Made by a program: the position numbers and the translations under genes. The notes below the pieces were generated by a model that made no database searches, was not told the DNA's origin, and was given only the letters and a program-made list of their open reading frames with translations. Positions 37,702-46,348 of a stretch of DNA of 64,000 bases are shown in pieces (within the stretch, counting starts at the first letter, position 1; each line of letters starts with the position of its first letter). Source of the stretch: Bacillus sp. ISL-7. GTDB lineage: Bacteria; Bacillota; Bacilli; Bacillales_B; DSM-18226. Location of the stretch: NCBI RefSeq assembly GCF_018613065.1, contig NZ_JAGGQW010000031.1, positions 124,001-188,000 of the forward strand. Reading direction: 5' to 3'.

Positions 37702-38954
37702 ACACTGCCAACCTGGTCTTCAAGCAGGAGGACATCCACTTCACTTCCGGCTGTAAAGCCTCTAGTTCCGCCTGGAAGAATCATCAACGAATTCGCTCCA
37801 GAAAGGCTCATAATAATGTTAGACTTGTCAAGTCCACTCGGTGTTGCCTTTAGTCTTCCCGCATCTATAAATGTAGAACTTCGGACAAACCTTGTAAATG
37901 GATTGGCTTTAGGAAAATCTACTTCTAAAAGAGCTTGCTCTTTACGAAGGTGAGGTTTTTCTGAAAAAAGCAACCTACGGATAATTGGACGGGCAAACAA
38001 TTCAAAGCCTACATAACAAGCCGAAGGATTACCCGAAAGTCCAAAGAGAAGCTTCCCATTGTGCTGTGCAACCGTCGTCACACTTCCAGGGCGCATGGCA
38101 ACTTTATTAAAGAAAACCTCTGCCCCAAGCTTTTCATAGATAGCAGGCAGATAATCAAAGTCCCCAACTGACACCCCGCCGGTGGTAATTAATAAGTCTA
38201 CTTCATTTATTGCTTTTTGAACTGCTTCAAAGCAAGTGTCAAATTCATCAGGAAGCTTTCCAAAATAGTGAACAATGCCTCCCGCTCTTTCAATTTGGGC
38301 TGCAATCATATGTGAATTACTATTACGAATTTTTCCTGGAACCAAGGCTTCATTTACTTCTAAAAGCTCTGTCCCTGTTGCAAACAAACCAATACGTGGC
38401 TTTTTCGCAACGGACACTCGTTCATATCCAAACGTTGCAAGCATTGCTTGAATTCCAGGATTTATCAATGTTCCTTTTTTCACCAAAACTTCACCCTGCT
38501 TGGCATCTTCACCACTGAACGAAACATTATCACCCTTTTTAAAGCTGCGTTTAATGGACATATATGGGATTCCATTCTTTTCGTAGGCCTTTGCCACCTC
38601 AAACATAACGACAGCATCTGTTCCCACTGGCATCATTGCGCCAGTCATAATTCTAACAGCTTGGTGCTCCCCAATTACTTTAGTAGAAACCATTCCCGCG
38701 CCGATGTGATCGACCACTTCAAATTCAACTACATTGGATAGCGATGCCTCACGTGTATCGATTGACCTGACAGCAAAGCCATCATACGGTGCACGGTCAA
38801 AATGGGGCACATCGCTAGTTGCGATCAAATCCTCCGATAAAAAGCGGCCAAAGCTTTCATTTATCGAAACTTGTTCGGTCACACCAAGTAATTGATATTC
38901 CATTATGCTTTTGACCGCTTCTCCAATTGGAATCGGTCTTCTTCTTTCGAACAA
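37689..38954 (-). CDS. moeA: MoeA, molybdopterin molybdenumtransferase
   Basis: A 421-residue enzyme that inserts molybdate into adenylated molybdopterin. Visible are FDRAPYDGFAVRSIDT (about 55-70), RIMTGAMMPVGTDAVVMFE (about 101-119), RIGLFATGTELLEVNE (about 184-199), DLLITTGGVSVGDFDYLPA and KLLFGLSGNPSACYVGFELF. The TTG at 38954 has AGGAG 9 nt upstream. First gene of moeA-mobB. A half-conserved Fnr site and a perfect TATAAT lie upstream, so anaerobic induction is likely. Confidence 0.95.
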   Translation of the reverse strand: MFERRRPIPIGEAVKSIMEYQLLGVTEQVSINESFGRFLSEDLIATSDVPHFDRAPYDGFAVRSIDTREASLSNVVEFEVVDHIGAGMVSTKVIGEHQAVRIMTGAMMPVGTDAVVMFEVAKAYEKNGIPYMSIKRSFKKGDNVSFSGEDAKQGEVLVKKGTLINPGIQAMLATFGYERVSVAKKPRIGLFATGTELLEVNEALVPGKIRNSNSHMIAAQIERAGGIVHYFGKLPDEFDTCFEAVQKAINEVDLLITTGGVSVGDFDYLPAIYEKLGAEVFFNKVAMRPGSVTTVAQHNGKLLFGLSGNPSACYVGFELFARPIIRRLLFSEKPHLRKEQALLEVDFPKANPFTRFVRSSTFIDAGRLKATPSGLDKSNIIMSLSGANSLMILPGGTRGFTAGSEVDVLLLEDQVGSVWPW

Positions 38955-39025
38955 AATAATCAGCTCCTGCCTTAAACAAATATCTATCCCTTGTGATATG
39001 TACTAATAGTCATCGACTAATCAAC

Positions 39026-39068
39026 ATTATAAGCTTATTAAAAACTAACTAACATATCAAATGTCACA
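39026..39068 (-). promoter_or_regulatory. Probable Fnr-type promoter of moeA-mobB
   Basis: On the minus strand TGTGACATTTGATATG (39053-39068) has a perfect upstream half-site and a poor downstream half. TATAAT (39026-39031) lies at the spacing shared by the other Fnr promoters. Confidence 0.45.
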
Positions 39069-39111
39069 AAATAAAAGAATCTTGCCAAAAAATATAAGAT
39101 CATAGGGAATG

Positions 39112-39154
39112 TGTGATTTAGGTCACCTTGTTTTTTTCTATTTTACATTATGCT
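39112..39154 (+). promoter_or_regulatory. Fnr-dependent promoter of ric
   Basis: TGTGATTTAGGTCACC (39112-39127) matches TGTGA-N6-TCACA except for the last base. TATGCT (39149-39154) is the -10 at the class II spacing, about 40 bp before the ric ATG. Confidence 0.7.
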
Positions 39155-39194
39155 TAGGTTAGATTTAATCTTGGACTTTGGGAGGAAATTAAAG

Positions 39195-39890
39195 ATGAGT
39201 TTTACAATTACAGCCAATTCATTAATTAAAGATATTGTTAACGAATTACCTAAAACAAGTGATGTTTTCAAAAAGAACCGAATCGATTTTTGCTGCGGTG
39301 GTAATATCCCGTTAACTGAAGCAGTTGCTCAAAATAAGCTTAACCTTGAAACTTTGTTAGATGAATTAAAAGAGGTATTTGAAAAATACGAAAACACCGA
39401 GAAAGATGTTGAGGTTTGGACTAATTCTGATTCAACTACAATTATTGATCATGTCATTTCCAACTACCATCGTGTATCTGAAGAGGAACTAACTATGCTA
39501 AGTCCCTATGTAACGAAGGTTTCACGTGTCCATGGAGATATCCATCCAGAGTTACTAAAGGTTTACGAACTCTTCTATGAATTCAAAAAAGAATTGATGG
39601 AGCATATGGCGAAAGAGGAAGCTGTTGTATTTCCATTAATTAAGCAGCTCGCGGATGGAACCGTGGAGAATCGTGAAGAAGCAATTGCAATGATTGTTGA
39701 ATTAGAAAAGGAACATGACCATGCCGGTGAAATTTTAAGAGAAATCCGTGCAGTAACTTCTGACTACACTCTACCTCTGGATGCATGCGGTACGTACCGT
39801 TTAGTATATGCACGCTTGGAAGCATTAGAAGGATTAACCTTTATGCATGTGCATCTTGAAAACAACATCCTATTTCCTAGGTATCTTTAA
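39195..39890 (+). CDS. ric: Ric/ScdA/YtfE iron-sulfur cluster repair di-iron protein
   Basis: A 231-residue protein that restores Fe-S clusters damaged by NO or oxidants. The N-terminal DUF542 domain has RIDFCCGGNIPL (C33-C34). The hemerythrin-like domain has its metal ligands in HVISNYHRV (His about 84), SRVHGDIHPEL, MEHMAKEEAVVFP (His about 137, Glu), ELEKEHDHAGE and FMHVHLENNILFP. GGGAGGAAA precedes the ATG at 39195. An Fnr box upstream and the Moco neighbours place it in an anaerobic/nitrogen-oxide response. Confidence 0.95.
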   Translation: MSFTITANSLIKDIVNELPKTSDVFKKNRIDFCCGGNIPLTEAVAQNKLNLETLLDELKEVFEKYENTEKDVEVWTNSDSTTIIDHVISNYHRVSEEELTMLSPYVTKVSRVHGDIHPELLKVYELFYEFKKELMEHMAKEEAVVFPLIKQLADGTVENREEAIAMIVELEKEHDHAGEILREIRAVTSDYTLPLDACGTYRLVYARLEALEGLTFMHVHLENNILFPRYL

Positions 39891-39897
39891 TAAAATC

Positions 39898-39932
39898 AAC
39901 AGTCCGCTTTTCTTAAAGCGGCCTGTTTTTTT
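39898..39932 (+). terminator. ric terminator
   Basis: CCGCTTT / AAAGCGG with outer ACAG/CTGT pairs, followed by T7. Confidence 0.8.
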
Positions 39933-39941
39933 GTACAAAGA

Positions 39942-39966
39942 AACTCTCTTCCTGGAAGAGAGTTTA
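39942..39966 (-). terminator. moaA terminator
   Basis: AAACTCTCTTCC / GGAAGAGAGTTT, a 12-bp stem overlapping the moaA stop region; on the minus strand it is followed by CTTTG. Confidence 0.65.
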
Positions 39967-40980
39967 ACCACCAATATAGGACATTTCTATTTTTTTACGG
40001 TTTTTGTGCGTTTCGGCTGTTCGTTCGTCTGAATATCTGTCATCTCGTCCATTCCAAATGGCGCTCACCCGCTCACGGATTTCTGCGTCAGAGGCACCGT
40101 TTCTCATAAAATTACGGATATCATGCCCATTCCCATTAAATAAACAAGTAAAAATCTGACCATTCGCTGAAAGTCGAGAACGAGTGCAACTAGAACAAAA
40201 CGATTCCGAAACAGATGTGATAAATCCTACATTCACATCTTTATCTTTATAGCGGTACACCTTTGCCACTTCTCCGTAATAGGCTGGGTCAACGGGTTCA
40301 AGATCAAATTGTTCTTTTAACAAATAATATATCTGTTTTTTTGTAATAACATCATCCATTTTCCAGCCGTTCGTGGAGCCAACATCCATGAATTCTATAT
40401 AGCGAAGCTCCAGACTGTTCTCCTTGCAGTACTCTGCCATTGGAATAATTTCAGTATCATTCAAACCTTTTTTGACAACCATATTAATTTTGACCCCAAG
40501 ACCTGCTTGTTTCGCTGCTTCAATGCCTTCCAAAACTGGCCCAGTTCCAACCCCACGCCCGTTAATTTGGCCAAACAATTCATCGTTCAAGGTATCAAGG
40601 CTGACATTTACTCTTTTGAGTCCTGCTTCCTTTAAATCTTGGGCAAATTTCGGCAGGAGCACACCATTCGTCGTTAATCCGATATCAAGTAAGCCCTCAA
40701 TAGCTGACAGCTTCTTAACAAGAATAGGCATATCTCTTCGAAGAAGAGGTTCTCCTCCAGTTAGGCGAATTTTTTCCACACCCAAACTAACAAATATTTT
40801 CGCTAGTCGTTCGATCTCTTCATAGGATAGCAAAGCACTTTTAGGAAGAAACTCAAAATCAGGACCAAATTGATCTGCTGGCATACAGTATTGGCAACGG
40901 AAATTACATCGATCAATCACAGAAATTCTTAAGTCATGCAATGGTCTATTTAATTTATCTTTAATAATGGTTTTTTCCAT
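39964..40980 (-). CDS. moaA: MoaA, GTP 3',8-cyclase
   Basis: A 338-residue radical SAM enzyme that begins molybdenum cofactor synthesis by converting GTP to 3',8-cyclo-GTP. The N-terminal cluster is C25-x3-C29-x2-C32 ([12 protein letters not shown]). The second cluster lies in [20 protein letters not shown] (about 262-281). [12 protein letters not shown] (about 71-82) binds SAM, and the C-terminal Gly-Gly (SYIGG) is required for catalysis. It is close to moeA-mobB, though moaB-E genes are not in the window except a MoaD-like gene at 57.7 kb. Confidence 0.96.
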   Translation of the reverse strand: MEKTIIKDKLNRPLHDLRISVIDRCNFRCQYCMPADQFGPDFEFLPKSALLSYEEIERLAKIFVSLGVEKIRLTGGEPLLRRDMPILVKKLSAIEGLLDIGLTTNGVLLPKFAQDLKEAGLKRVNVSLDTLNDELFGQINGRGVGTGPVLEGIEAAKQAGLGVKINMVVKKGLNDTEIIPMAEYCKENSLELRYIEFMDVGSTNGWKMDDVITKKQIYYLLKEQFDLEPVDPAYYGEVAKVYRYKDKDVNVGFITSVSESFCSSCTRSRLSANGQIFTCLFNGNGHDIRNFMRNGASDAEIRERVSAIWNGRDDRYSDERTAETHKNRKKIEMSYIGG

Positions 40981-41021
40981 TCCATATCAACTCCATTATT
41001 TTAAGGAACCTAATGATATCC

Positions 41022-41064
41022 AGTGTACCAGTCTTTAGATAAAAAAACTGTTACTTTATTCACT
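41022..41064 (-). promoter_or_regulatory. Possible Fnr-type promoter of moaA
   Basis: Minus-strand AGTGAATAAAGTAACA (41049-41064) has two mismatches to the Fnr consensus. TACACT (41022-41027) is a weak -10 at the shared spacing. Supported mainly by geometry. Confidence 0.35.
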
Positions 41065-41199
41065 ATAACAATACTTTTAAATACAATTCTTATCTTAGCA
41101 GAAGTTTTACAATCTATAAATAACTGTTTTGGTAAAAATTTTCCTCTACAGATTTTATTCATTTAACCTAAAATTCAAAAAGAAAATAAATAAACATGA

Positions 41200-41750
41200 T
41201 TAAAAATCAGTAAAATTACTTCAGATGGCCGTGAACTTTCATTAAGAATTTGTGGAGAAAATGATATATGCGGGGAATTAACCCTATTTACTGATAACCC
41301 CAGATATTTATTAAGTGCAATGGTTCTTGAAGAAGGAGAAATCGTAGCAATAAAAAAGGATATAATCGAAAGTGAAATTTTCCAAAACAGTAAGCTGGCT
41401 TTTGAATTTATGAAATGGATGAGTGATCATTTCCGGAAAACACAAACAAAATTTCGCGACCTCGTTTTAAATGGAAAACGAGGTGCCTTTTCTCAACTCT
41501 TATCCGTATGTCGAATAGTTATGGTATTCAAAAAGATAATGAAATCTTAATAGATCTGCCGTTAACTAACCAAGAACTTGCCAACTTCTGCGGTACTTCG
41601 CGGGAGAGTACAAACCGTATACTTAGTGAACTAAAGAAAGATAAAATCATTTCAGTTAAAAAAGGAAAGATCTCAATATTGGATTTACAATACTTAAAAA
41701 ATGAAATCGACTGTGAAAATTGTTCTGCCGTTTATTGCAGTATCGAATAG
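41200..41750 (+). pseudogene. Decayed second fnr-like gene
   Basis: From 41200 one frame reads LKISKITSDGRELSLRICGE and continues through YLLSAMVLEEGEIVAIKKD to KFRDLVLNGKRGA, closely parallel to Fnr residues 48-143. The first 45 or so residues are missing, with no start. Near 41483-41490 one base is lost (GCC-TTT where GCN-CTT-TTC is expected), ending the frame. The remainder (MSNSYGIQKDNEILIDLPLT, the HTH, and CENCSAVYC) continues in another frame to 41750. Cluster ligands are still readable, so decay is recent. A hairpin at about 41783-41815 could be its old terminator. Confidence 0.8.
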
Positions 41751-41782
41751 GCTGGCCTTTACTTATTGCAGTTATCAATATA

Positions 41783-41818
41783 GGCAAGGCTGTCTCACTT
41801 TAATGAGGTAGCCTTTTA
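41783..41818. terminator. Terminator between the fnr-like pseudogene and the radical SAM gene
   Basis: AAGGCTGTCTCA / TGAGGTAGCCTT with one mismatch, followed by TTTT. Confidence 0.6.
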
Positions 41819-41831
41819 TTATCGGTTTTAA

Positions 41832-42956
41832 TTACTGTTCTTGCTTTTCCCATAATGATTTAGGAATATAAACACAGAATGGCTCGCTTTCTAGATAATC
41901 TCCAGTCATTGCATAAGCTCTAGACCTTGATCCCCCGCAAACATAACGGAATTCACAGACACCACATTTCCCTTTAAAAAGATCTGGGTTTCTTAGTGAT
42001 TGGAAAATTGGTGATTCACGATAAATTTCAGCTAATGGCGTTTCCCGAATATTACCAGCTTTAACGGGTAATAGTCCGCTTGGATATACATCGCCAATAT
42101 GGGAGATGAAAACAAAACCATTACCATCATTAACACCTTTTGGTGCTCGTCCTAAACCATCGATAGAGCCTGTTAATCCTTTTTCTGTTAATGCGCTTAA
42201 ATACTCAATCTCATCTGTTGTTTCCTTCGCTTCGCGCATTTTTTGTTGAATCACAACACGTCTGTAGTGCATAGCTTCTGTTGTTTTGATATCAAAAGAT
42301 ACGCGCTTACTTAAATCATATAGCCATCTGAATACTTTTTCATGTTGAACTGGAGAAATCATATCTGATTGTTGACCTCTTCCTGTTGGCACTAGGAAAA
42401 AGACACTCCATAACACACATTCTAAATCTTCAACCATTTTTGCCATTTCATCAAGATAGTCAATATTGTAACGGGAAATCACCGTATTAATCTGAATGGG
42501 TAATCCAACTTCATGCAAATATTTTATTTTTTCCATGGTAAGGTCGAATGATCCAGCTGTTCCTCTAAAATGGTCATGAATCTCAGCCCTAGGACCATCA
42601 ATACTAAATGCCCAGCGAGCAAGACCAACTTCTTTTGCTTTTTCAATTGCTTCCTTTGTTACATTTGATGTCGCGCTTGGGGTCATTGATACCCGTACGC
42701 CTTTTTCAACTGCATATTTCGCAATATCAAAAACATCTTCTCTCATCAGCGGGTCTCCGCCAGTAAAAACAAGCATCGGATTGTTCATTTCATATATTTG
42801 ATCAATTAGATTTTTTCCTTCTTCAAAAGATAGTTCACGTGGATCCCTTTTATACTGTGCATCGGCACGGCAGTGCAGGCACTTTAATTGACAAGCTCTA
42901 GTGAGTTCCCATATTACGATAAAAGGGTCTTTATTAAAATCTCGGCTAATAGCCAT
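41832..42956 (-). CDS. Radical SAM/SPASM protein (NirJ/AhbD-like)
   Basis: A 374-residue radical SAM enzyme. The cluster motif is C22-x3-C26-x2-C29 (RACQLKCLHCRA), with LVFTGGDPLMRED for SAM binding. A C-terminal SPASM domain has CGVCEFRYVCGGSRSRAYA and a late Cys (SEPFC), so one or two auxiliary clusters are expected. The overall form resembles the haem-modifying NirJ/AhbC/AhbD group and the TIGR04053 family, but no substrate can be assigned. A consensus Fnr promoter upstream ties it to anaerobic metabolism. Confidence 0.88.
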   Translation of the reverse strand: MAISRDFNKDPFIVIWELTRACQLKCLHCRADAQYKRDPRELSFEEGKNLIDQIYEMNNPMLVFTGGDPLMREDVFDIAKYAVEKGVRVSMTPSATSNVTKEAIEKAKEVGLARWAFSIDGPRAEIHDHFRGTAGSFDLTMEKIKYLHEVGLPIQINTVISRYNIDYLDEMAKMVEDLECVLWSVFFLVPTGRGQQSDMISPVQHEKVFRWLYDLSKRVSFDIKTTEAMHYRRVVIQQKMREAKETTDEIEYLSALTEKGLTGSIDGLGRAPKGVNDGNGFVFISHIGDVYPSGLLPVKAGNIRETPLAEIYRESPIFQSLRNPDLFKGKCGVCEFRYVCGGSRSRAYAMTGDYLESEPFCVYIPKSLWEKQEQ

Positions 42957-43009
42957 ATAAAACGCCTCCTAATAACGGCTATTCAAATCCAACAGCCTTA
43001 TTTATCTGT

Positions 43010-43052
43010 ATTATAAAGGTGTTTATATTTGAAAAAAGTGAACTATCTCACA
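43010..43052 (-). promoter_or_regulatory. Fnr-dependent promoter of the radical SAM gene
   Basis: Minus-strand TGTGAGATAGTTCACT (43037-43052) is a perfect TGTGA-N6-TCACT box, and TATAAT (43010-43015) is a perfect -10. The box centre is near -41.5. Confidence 0.85.
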
Positions 43053-43090
43053 TTCTGTAAGCTAGATATGTCTGAATCGTGAAGAATAAG

Positions 43091-43239
43091 AAAAGCGTAA
43101 GCGCCCGGTTAGCTGCGTATGGACTGGAGCACTTTGTCTGAGATAAAGGAAACACGGAGGGCGTTAGCGATCCGATGTTGACTTATCGTAGGGAAAAGGG
43201 CGAAGTACACTAGCCGCTGGGCGCTGGAGCTAGACAGTT
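43091..43239. repeat. Dispersed GC-rich repeat element, copy 1
   Basis: About 150 bp, clearly richer in G+C than its surroundings, bounded by AAAGCGTAAGCGCCCGG and GCTGGGCGCTGGAGCTAGAC. The end is the reverse complement of the GTCTAGCT-CAG-GCC end of the element at 45.2 kb. No coding sequence. It resembles short intergenic repeats frequent in Bacillaceae genomes. Confidence 0.6.
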
Positions 43240-43280
43240 ATCTAAGTTCAAATTTTCAACTTTCTTATTTTGAAATAAAA

Positions 43281-43305
43281 AAACAGCAGAAAATCTGCTG
43301 TTTCT
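43281..43305 (-). terminator. yitW terminator
   Basis: AAACAGCAGA (43281-43290) / TCTGCTGTTT (43294-43303), followed on the minus strand by T7. Confidence 0.8.
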
Positions 43306-43352
43306 AAAAAATACGCTTATTTTACTGAGAGTTCAAAAGCCTCTAATTAAGC

Positions 43353-43661
43353 TTAGCGAATTCCTAATGCGATTTTCGCATAACGTGACATCATTTCTTT
43401 ATTCCATGGAGGATTAAAAACAATATTTACTTCTACTTCTTTGATTTCCGGAATGTCGGCCAATGCCCGTTTAACCTGGTCAACAATTGTTCCAGCAAGT
43501 GGGCAGCCCATTGAAGTTAACGTCATGGTAATCGTTACGTTTCCTTCTTCATCCATTTCAGCATTATATACTAATCCTAAATTAACAATATCTACTCCTA
43601 GTTCAGGGTCGATTACTAGTTCTAAGGCACCCATGATATTTTCTTTTAGTTCTTCATTCAT
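43353..43661 (-). CDS. yitW: YitW, MIP18/DUF59-type Fe-S assembly factor
   Basis: A 102-residue SufT/PaaD-like protein. The DUF59 signatures VIDPELGVDIVNLGLVYN (about 16-33) and LTSMGCPLAGTIVDQV (with the conserved reactive Cys near 53) are present, with VNIVFNPPWNKEMMS near the end. The family helps mature or transfer Fe-S clusters in the cytoplasm. It is divergent from yitU, as in the yit region of B. subtilis. Exact clients are unknown. Confidence 0.92.
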   Translation of the reverse strand: MNEELKENIMGALELVIDPELGVDIVNLGLVYNAEMDEEGNVTITMTLTSMGCPLAGTIVDQVKRALADIPEIKEVEVNIVFNPPWNKEMMSRYAKIALGIR

Positions 43662-43939
43662 GTTTGATCCACTCCTTCATTATCTTTGTCCCACTCTATT
43701 ATAGCAAATTATCAAGCATGCCAAGATTGAGACTTAGTTTAAAAAAGTATATAGTTTTTTTATATCATTTGGTGTGAATTTTTTTACAGTTTAGATATAA
43801 AATTGTTAACATAGTAAATATAGGAATTAATAATTCCACTAAGTATTAAATTCATAATTGCAGTGTAACATGTATATAAATTTTTTCCTAAAGCGACGCA
43901 CTTTATTAGCGATGAAAATTATAATTAGAAGGAGTTATT

Positions 43940-44755
43940 ATGACAGATAGACACTTAATTGCATTAGATTTGGATGGGACATTATTAAAAGATGATAAAA
44001 CGATATCATTAAAAACACACGGAATTATTAAAAAAGCAAGAGAACAAGGTCATATCGTTATGATTGCAACAGGAAGGCCTTATCGTTCCAGTGAGATGTA
44101 CTATCGGGAATTGGATTTGGACACTCCGATTGTCAATTTCAATGGAGCATTTATGCATCACCCTCGAAAACCTGACTGGGGATTTTATCATGAACCTCTT
44201 GATATAAAGGTTGCAAAAGAAATTGTGGAAGCGTGCAGAAGTTTCCACTTCCATAATATAATTGCCGAAGTGATCGATGATGTTTACTTCCATTACCATG
44301 ATGAAAAGCTGTTAGATATTTTCAACTTTGGCAATCCAAAAATCACTACGGGAGACCTGGCAAATTATCTAAATGATTCACCCACGAGTTTATTAATTCA
44401 TACGGAGGCGGATCAATTAAAGATAATTCGCGAACACTTATCGGCTGTCCATGCAGAAGTTATCGATCATCGCAGTTGGGCCGCTCCATGGCATGTGGTT
44501 GAAATTATAAAGGTTGGCTTAAGTAAGGCCGTGGGGTTAAAAAAGGCTTCTGATTATTATGGTATTCCCGCTGATAGAATTATTGCGTTTGGCGATGAAG
44601 ACAACGACCTTGAAATGCTTGAATATGCTGGTCATGGAATTGCCATGGGAAATGGAATCGACAGTGTGAAAAATATTGCTAATGACGTCACTTTAAGTAA
44701 CGAAGAAGATGGTGTTGCTCAATATTTGGCGGATTTGTTAAATATAAAATATTAA
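43940..44755 (+). CDS. yitU: YitU, HAD-family phosphatase
   Basis: A 271-residue Cof-type HAD phosphatase. Motif I is LDLDGTLL (D10, D12), motif II lies in IATGRPYRS, and motif IV is AFGDEDNDLEML (about 213-224). It matches B. subtilis YitU along its length (AEVIDDVYFHYHDE, HRSWAAPWHVVEIIK). YitU dephosphorylates 5-amino-6-(5-phosphoribitylamino)uracil phosphate in riboflavin synthesis, with broad side activities. AGAAGGAG precedes the ATG. The 43662-43939 gap upstream is AT-rich with nothing recognisable. Confidence 0.94.
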   Translation: MTDRHLIALDLDGTLLKDDKTISLKTHGIIKKAREQGHIVMIATGRPYRSSEMYYRELDLDTPIVNFNGAFMHHPRKPDWGFYHEPLDIKVAKEIVEACRSFHFHNIIAEVIDDVYFHYHDEKLLDIFNFGNPKITTGDLANYLNDSPTSLLIHTEADQLKIIREHLSAVHAEVIDHRSWAAPWHVVEIIKVGLSKAVGLKKASDYYGIPADRIIAFGDEDNDLEMLEYAGHGIAMGNGIDSVKNIANDVTLSNEEDGVAQYLADLLNIKY

Positions 44756-44867
44756 CACTCATTTCACCATTGTTTACCTAAATGAACCGCCCCCTTTTGG
44801 TACATACTATTTTTTGAGGCAGCGTTGCTGTTTCAATATGAGCTATGAGCATATTGGAGGGATTCGA

Positions 44868-45020
44868 ATGGGTAAACGAAACAAATCAAAACGCTTTGTC
44901 CAGCAAGGAGTGGATACGGTCAGTAAGCATGCTGAACGTATTCCTTATCACATGACATACGCTGAAGCGGAAGCTCAGAAGATGTCCAATGTGCAAGAAT
45001 CCTCGCTTGGAGGAATATAA
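44868..45020 (+). CDS. Small basic protein, unknown function
   Basis: A 50-residue hydrophilic protein starting MGKRNKSKRFVQQGVDTVSK with a Lys/Arg-rich head, no membrane segment, and Ala/Glu-rich helix TYAEAEAQKMSN. TTGGAGGGA lies upstream of the ATG at 44868; an 18-codon in-frame extension is not favoured. One base separates its stop from the next gene. The composition recalls minor spore proteins, but this is a guess. Confidence 0.65.
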   Translation: MGKRNKSKRFVQQGVDTVSKHAERIPYHMTYAEAEAQKMSNVQESSLGGI

Positions 45021-45021
45021 C

Positions 45022-45207
45022 ATGGGAAACCAATTGTTCCAAGAAGCACGAAGATTTGTTGAGATGGCGAAGTCTGCCGACCCAGCTGATCTTGATTCTG
45101 CTGTCGCGAAAGCTAAAAATGCATTAAGTTCTGCTTATGCAAATTCGACTGTAGCAGAGCAAGCACAGCTCCAACAAATGCAACAAGAGCTTGAACAGAT
45201 GAGTTAA
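45022..45207 (+). CDS. DUF3813 small protein
   Basis: A 61-residue helical protein (MGNQLFQEARRFVEMAKSA, then an Ala-rich helix and a Gln-rich end LQQMQQELEQ), consistent with DUF3813 of Bacillaceae. TTGGAGGA lies inside the end of the preceding gene, so the pair is translationally linked. In B. subtilis a gene of this size near yitU (yizC) is probably the equivalent. Function unknown. Confidence 0.7.
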   Translation: MGNQLFQEARRFVEMAKSADPADLDSAVAKAKNALSSAYANSTVAEQAQLQQMQQELEQMS

Positions 45208-45209
45208 AA

Positions 45210-45376
45210 GGAAAAGCGGAGGCACCTAAGGGCGCTTCCGCTTTTCTTTTTGTCTAGCTACAGAGCCTAGGGGCTCGGGGTCATAAGCCAATCCGTACTG
45301 AAGGTTAAAAAGCAACCTTCAAGCCGGCTCGTCTTATGCCTGTCGCCCCTGAACAAGGCGCTTCTGCTTTCCTTTT
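45210..45376. repeat. Dispersed GC-rich repeat element, copy 2, with nested hairpins
   Basis: It starts with an AAAAGCGGA...TCCGCTTTT hairpin (45211-45244) that may end the preceding operon. GTCTAGCTACAGAGCC then opens a nested palindrome: GGGGTCATAAG near 45278 with CTTATG and GCCCC near 45335-45351, and an inner GAAGGTT / AACCTTC stem (45301-45321). It shares its ends with the element at 43.1 kb. It abuts the yitT terminator region. No coding sequence. Confidence 0.6.
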
Positions 45377-45381
45377 TAACT

Positions 45382-46224
45382 CTATTCCTTGCGAAAAAAT
45401 CCATAGATATTGGTTGTTTGAATGATATTTGTAAAGGCATTGGGATCCACTTCCTTAAGGATCCTTTCCAAATCAAAGAGCTCATAGCGGGTAATAACAA
45501 CCATCAACATTTCTCTTGCTTCGTTTGAGAACGCACCTTTTGCTGGTAGAATCGTGATTCCTCTTACAAGTTTTTCTTGTATCGCCTTTTTCATGACATC
45601 AGCCTTTTTGGTAATAATTATTGCAGTGAGTTTTGCATGTCTAGTATGAATGGCGTCAATCACTCTAGTCGAAGTATATAAAGTGACAAGTGTATAAAGT
45701 GCTTTCTCCCAGCCATACAAAAATCCTGCTGTTATAATAATCACTCCATTTATAACCAACATATAGGGTCCAATCGGCTTGTCTTTCATTCTCGATAAAA
45801 CCATTGCAATGATATCTACTCCGCCTGTTGAAGCCCCCCATTTTAACGTAATCCCGACGCCAACAGCTTGGATAACGCCACCAAAAACAGCATTTAGAAG
45901 AATATCATTCGAAACTTGTTTAATAGGAATTAGTATTAAAAACAACGAGGAAAGGGCAACACTTATAAAGCTATAGACGGTAAAGGATTTCCCTACCTTT
46001 TTCCAGCCTAAAATGGCCACAGGAATATTCAGCAATAATAATAAGAACCCTAGTGAAACATGGATAGGAGAATAGTCACTTAACACCTTTGAAAGTAGTT
46101 GCGCTATTCCAGTAAATCCACTTGAATAAATATTTGCAGGTATTAAAAATAAATTCATTGCTAATGCACCTAACAATGAACCCGCTGCCACCACTGCCAG
46201 TTTTTGCGCCTGGAGCCATATCAT
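45382..46224 (-). CDS. yitT: YitT family membrane protein
   Basis: A 280-residue protein, the same length as B. subtilis YitT. Five or six transmembrane helices occupy about 10-180, including GSLLGALAMNLFLIPANIYSSGFTGIAQ and the motif KWGASTGGVDIIAMVLSR. A cytoplasmic DUF2179 domain follows (about 200-275, HAKLTAIIITKKADVMKKAI and EVDPNAFTNIIQTTNIYG). Function unknown. Divergent from yitS. Confidence 0.92.
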   Translation of the reverse strand: MIWLQAQKLAVVAAGSLLGALAMNLFLIPANIYSSGFTGIAQLLSKVLSDYSPIHVSLGFLLLLLNIPVAILGWKKVGKSFTVYSFISVALSSLFLILIPIKQVSNDILLNAVFGGVIQAVGVGITLKWGASTGGVDIIAMVLSRMKDKPIGPYMLVINGVIIITAGFLYGWEKALYTLVTLYTSTRVIDAIHTRHAKLTAIIITKKADVMKKAIQEKLVRGITILPAKGAFSNEAREMLMVVITRYELFDLERILKEVDPNAFTNIIQTTNIYGFFRKE

Positions 46225-46348
46225 TTCAATTTCCCCCTTTTTATTTGATTGTCAGTCCATTAATACTTTTGTCGTGATTGCTAATTGTATTTTTATGGTG
46301 AAACCGATAAACTGAAACTATAAATTAGCCTGAAAGCAGGTGAGCTTC

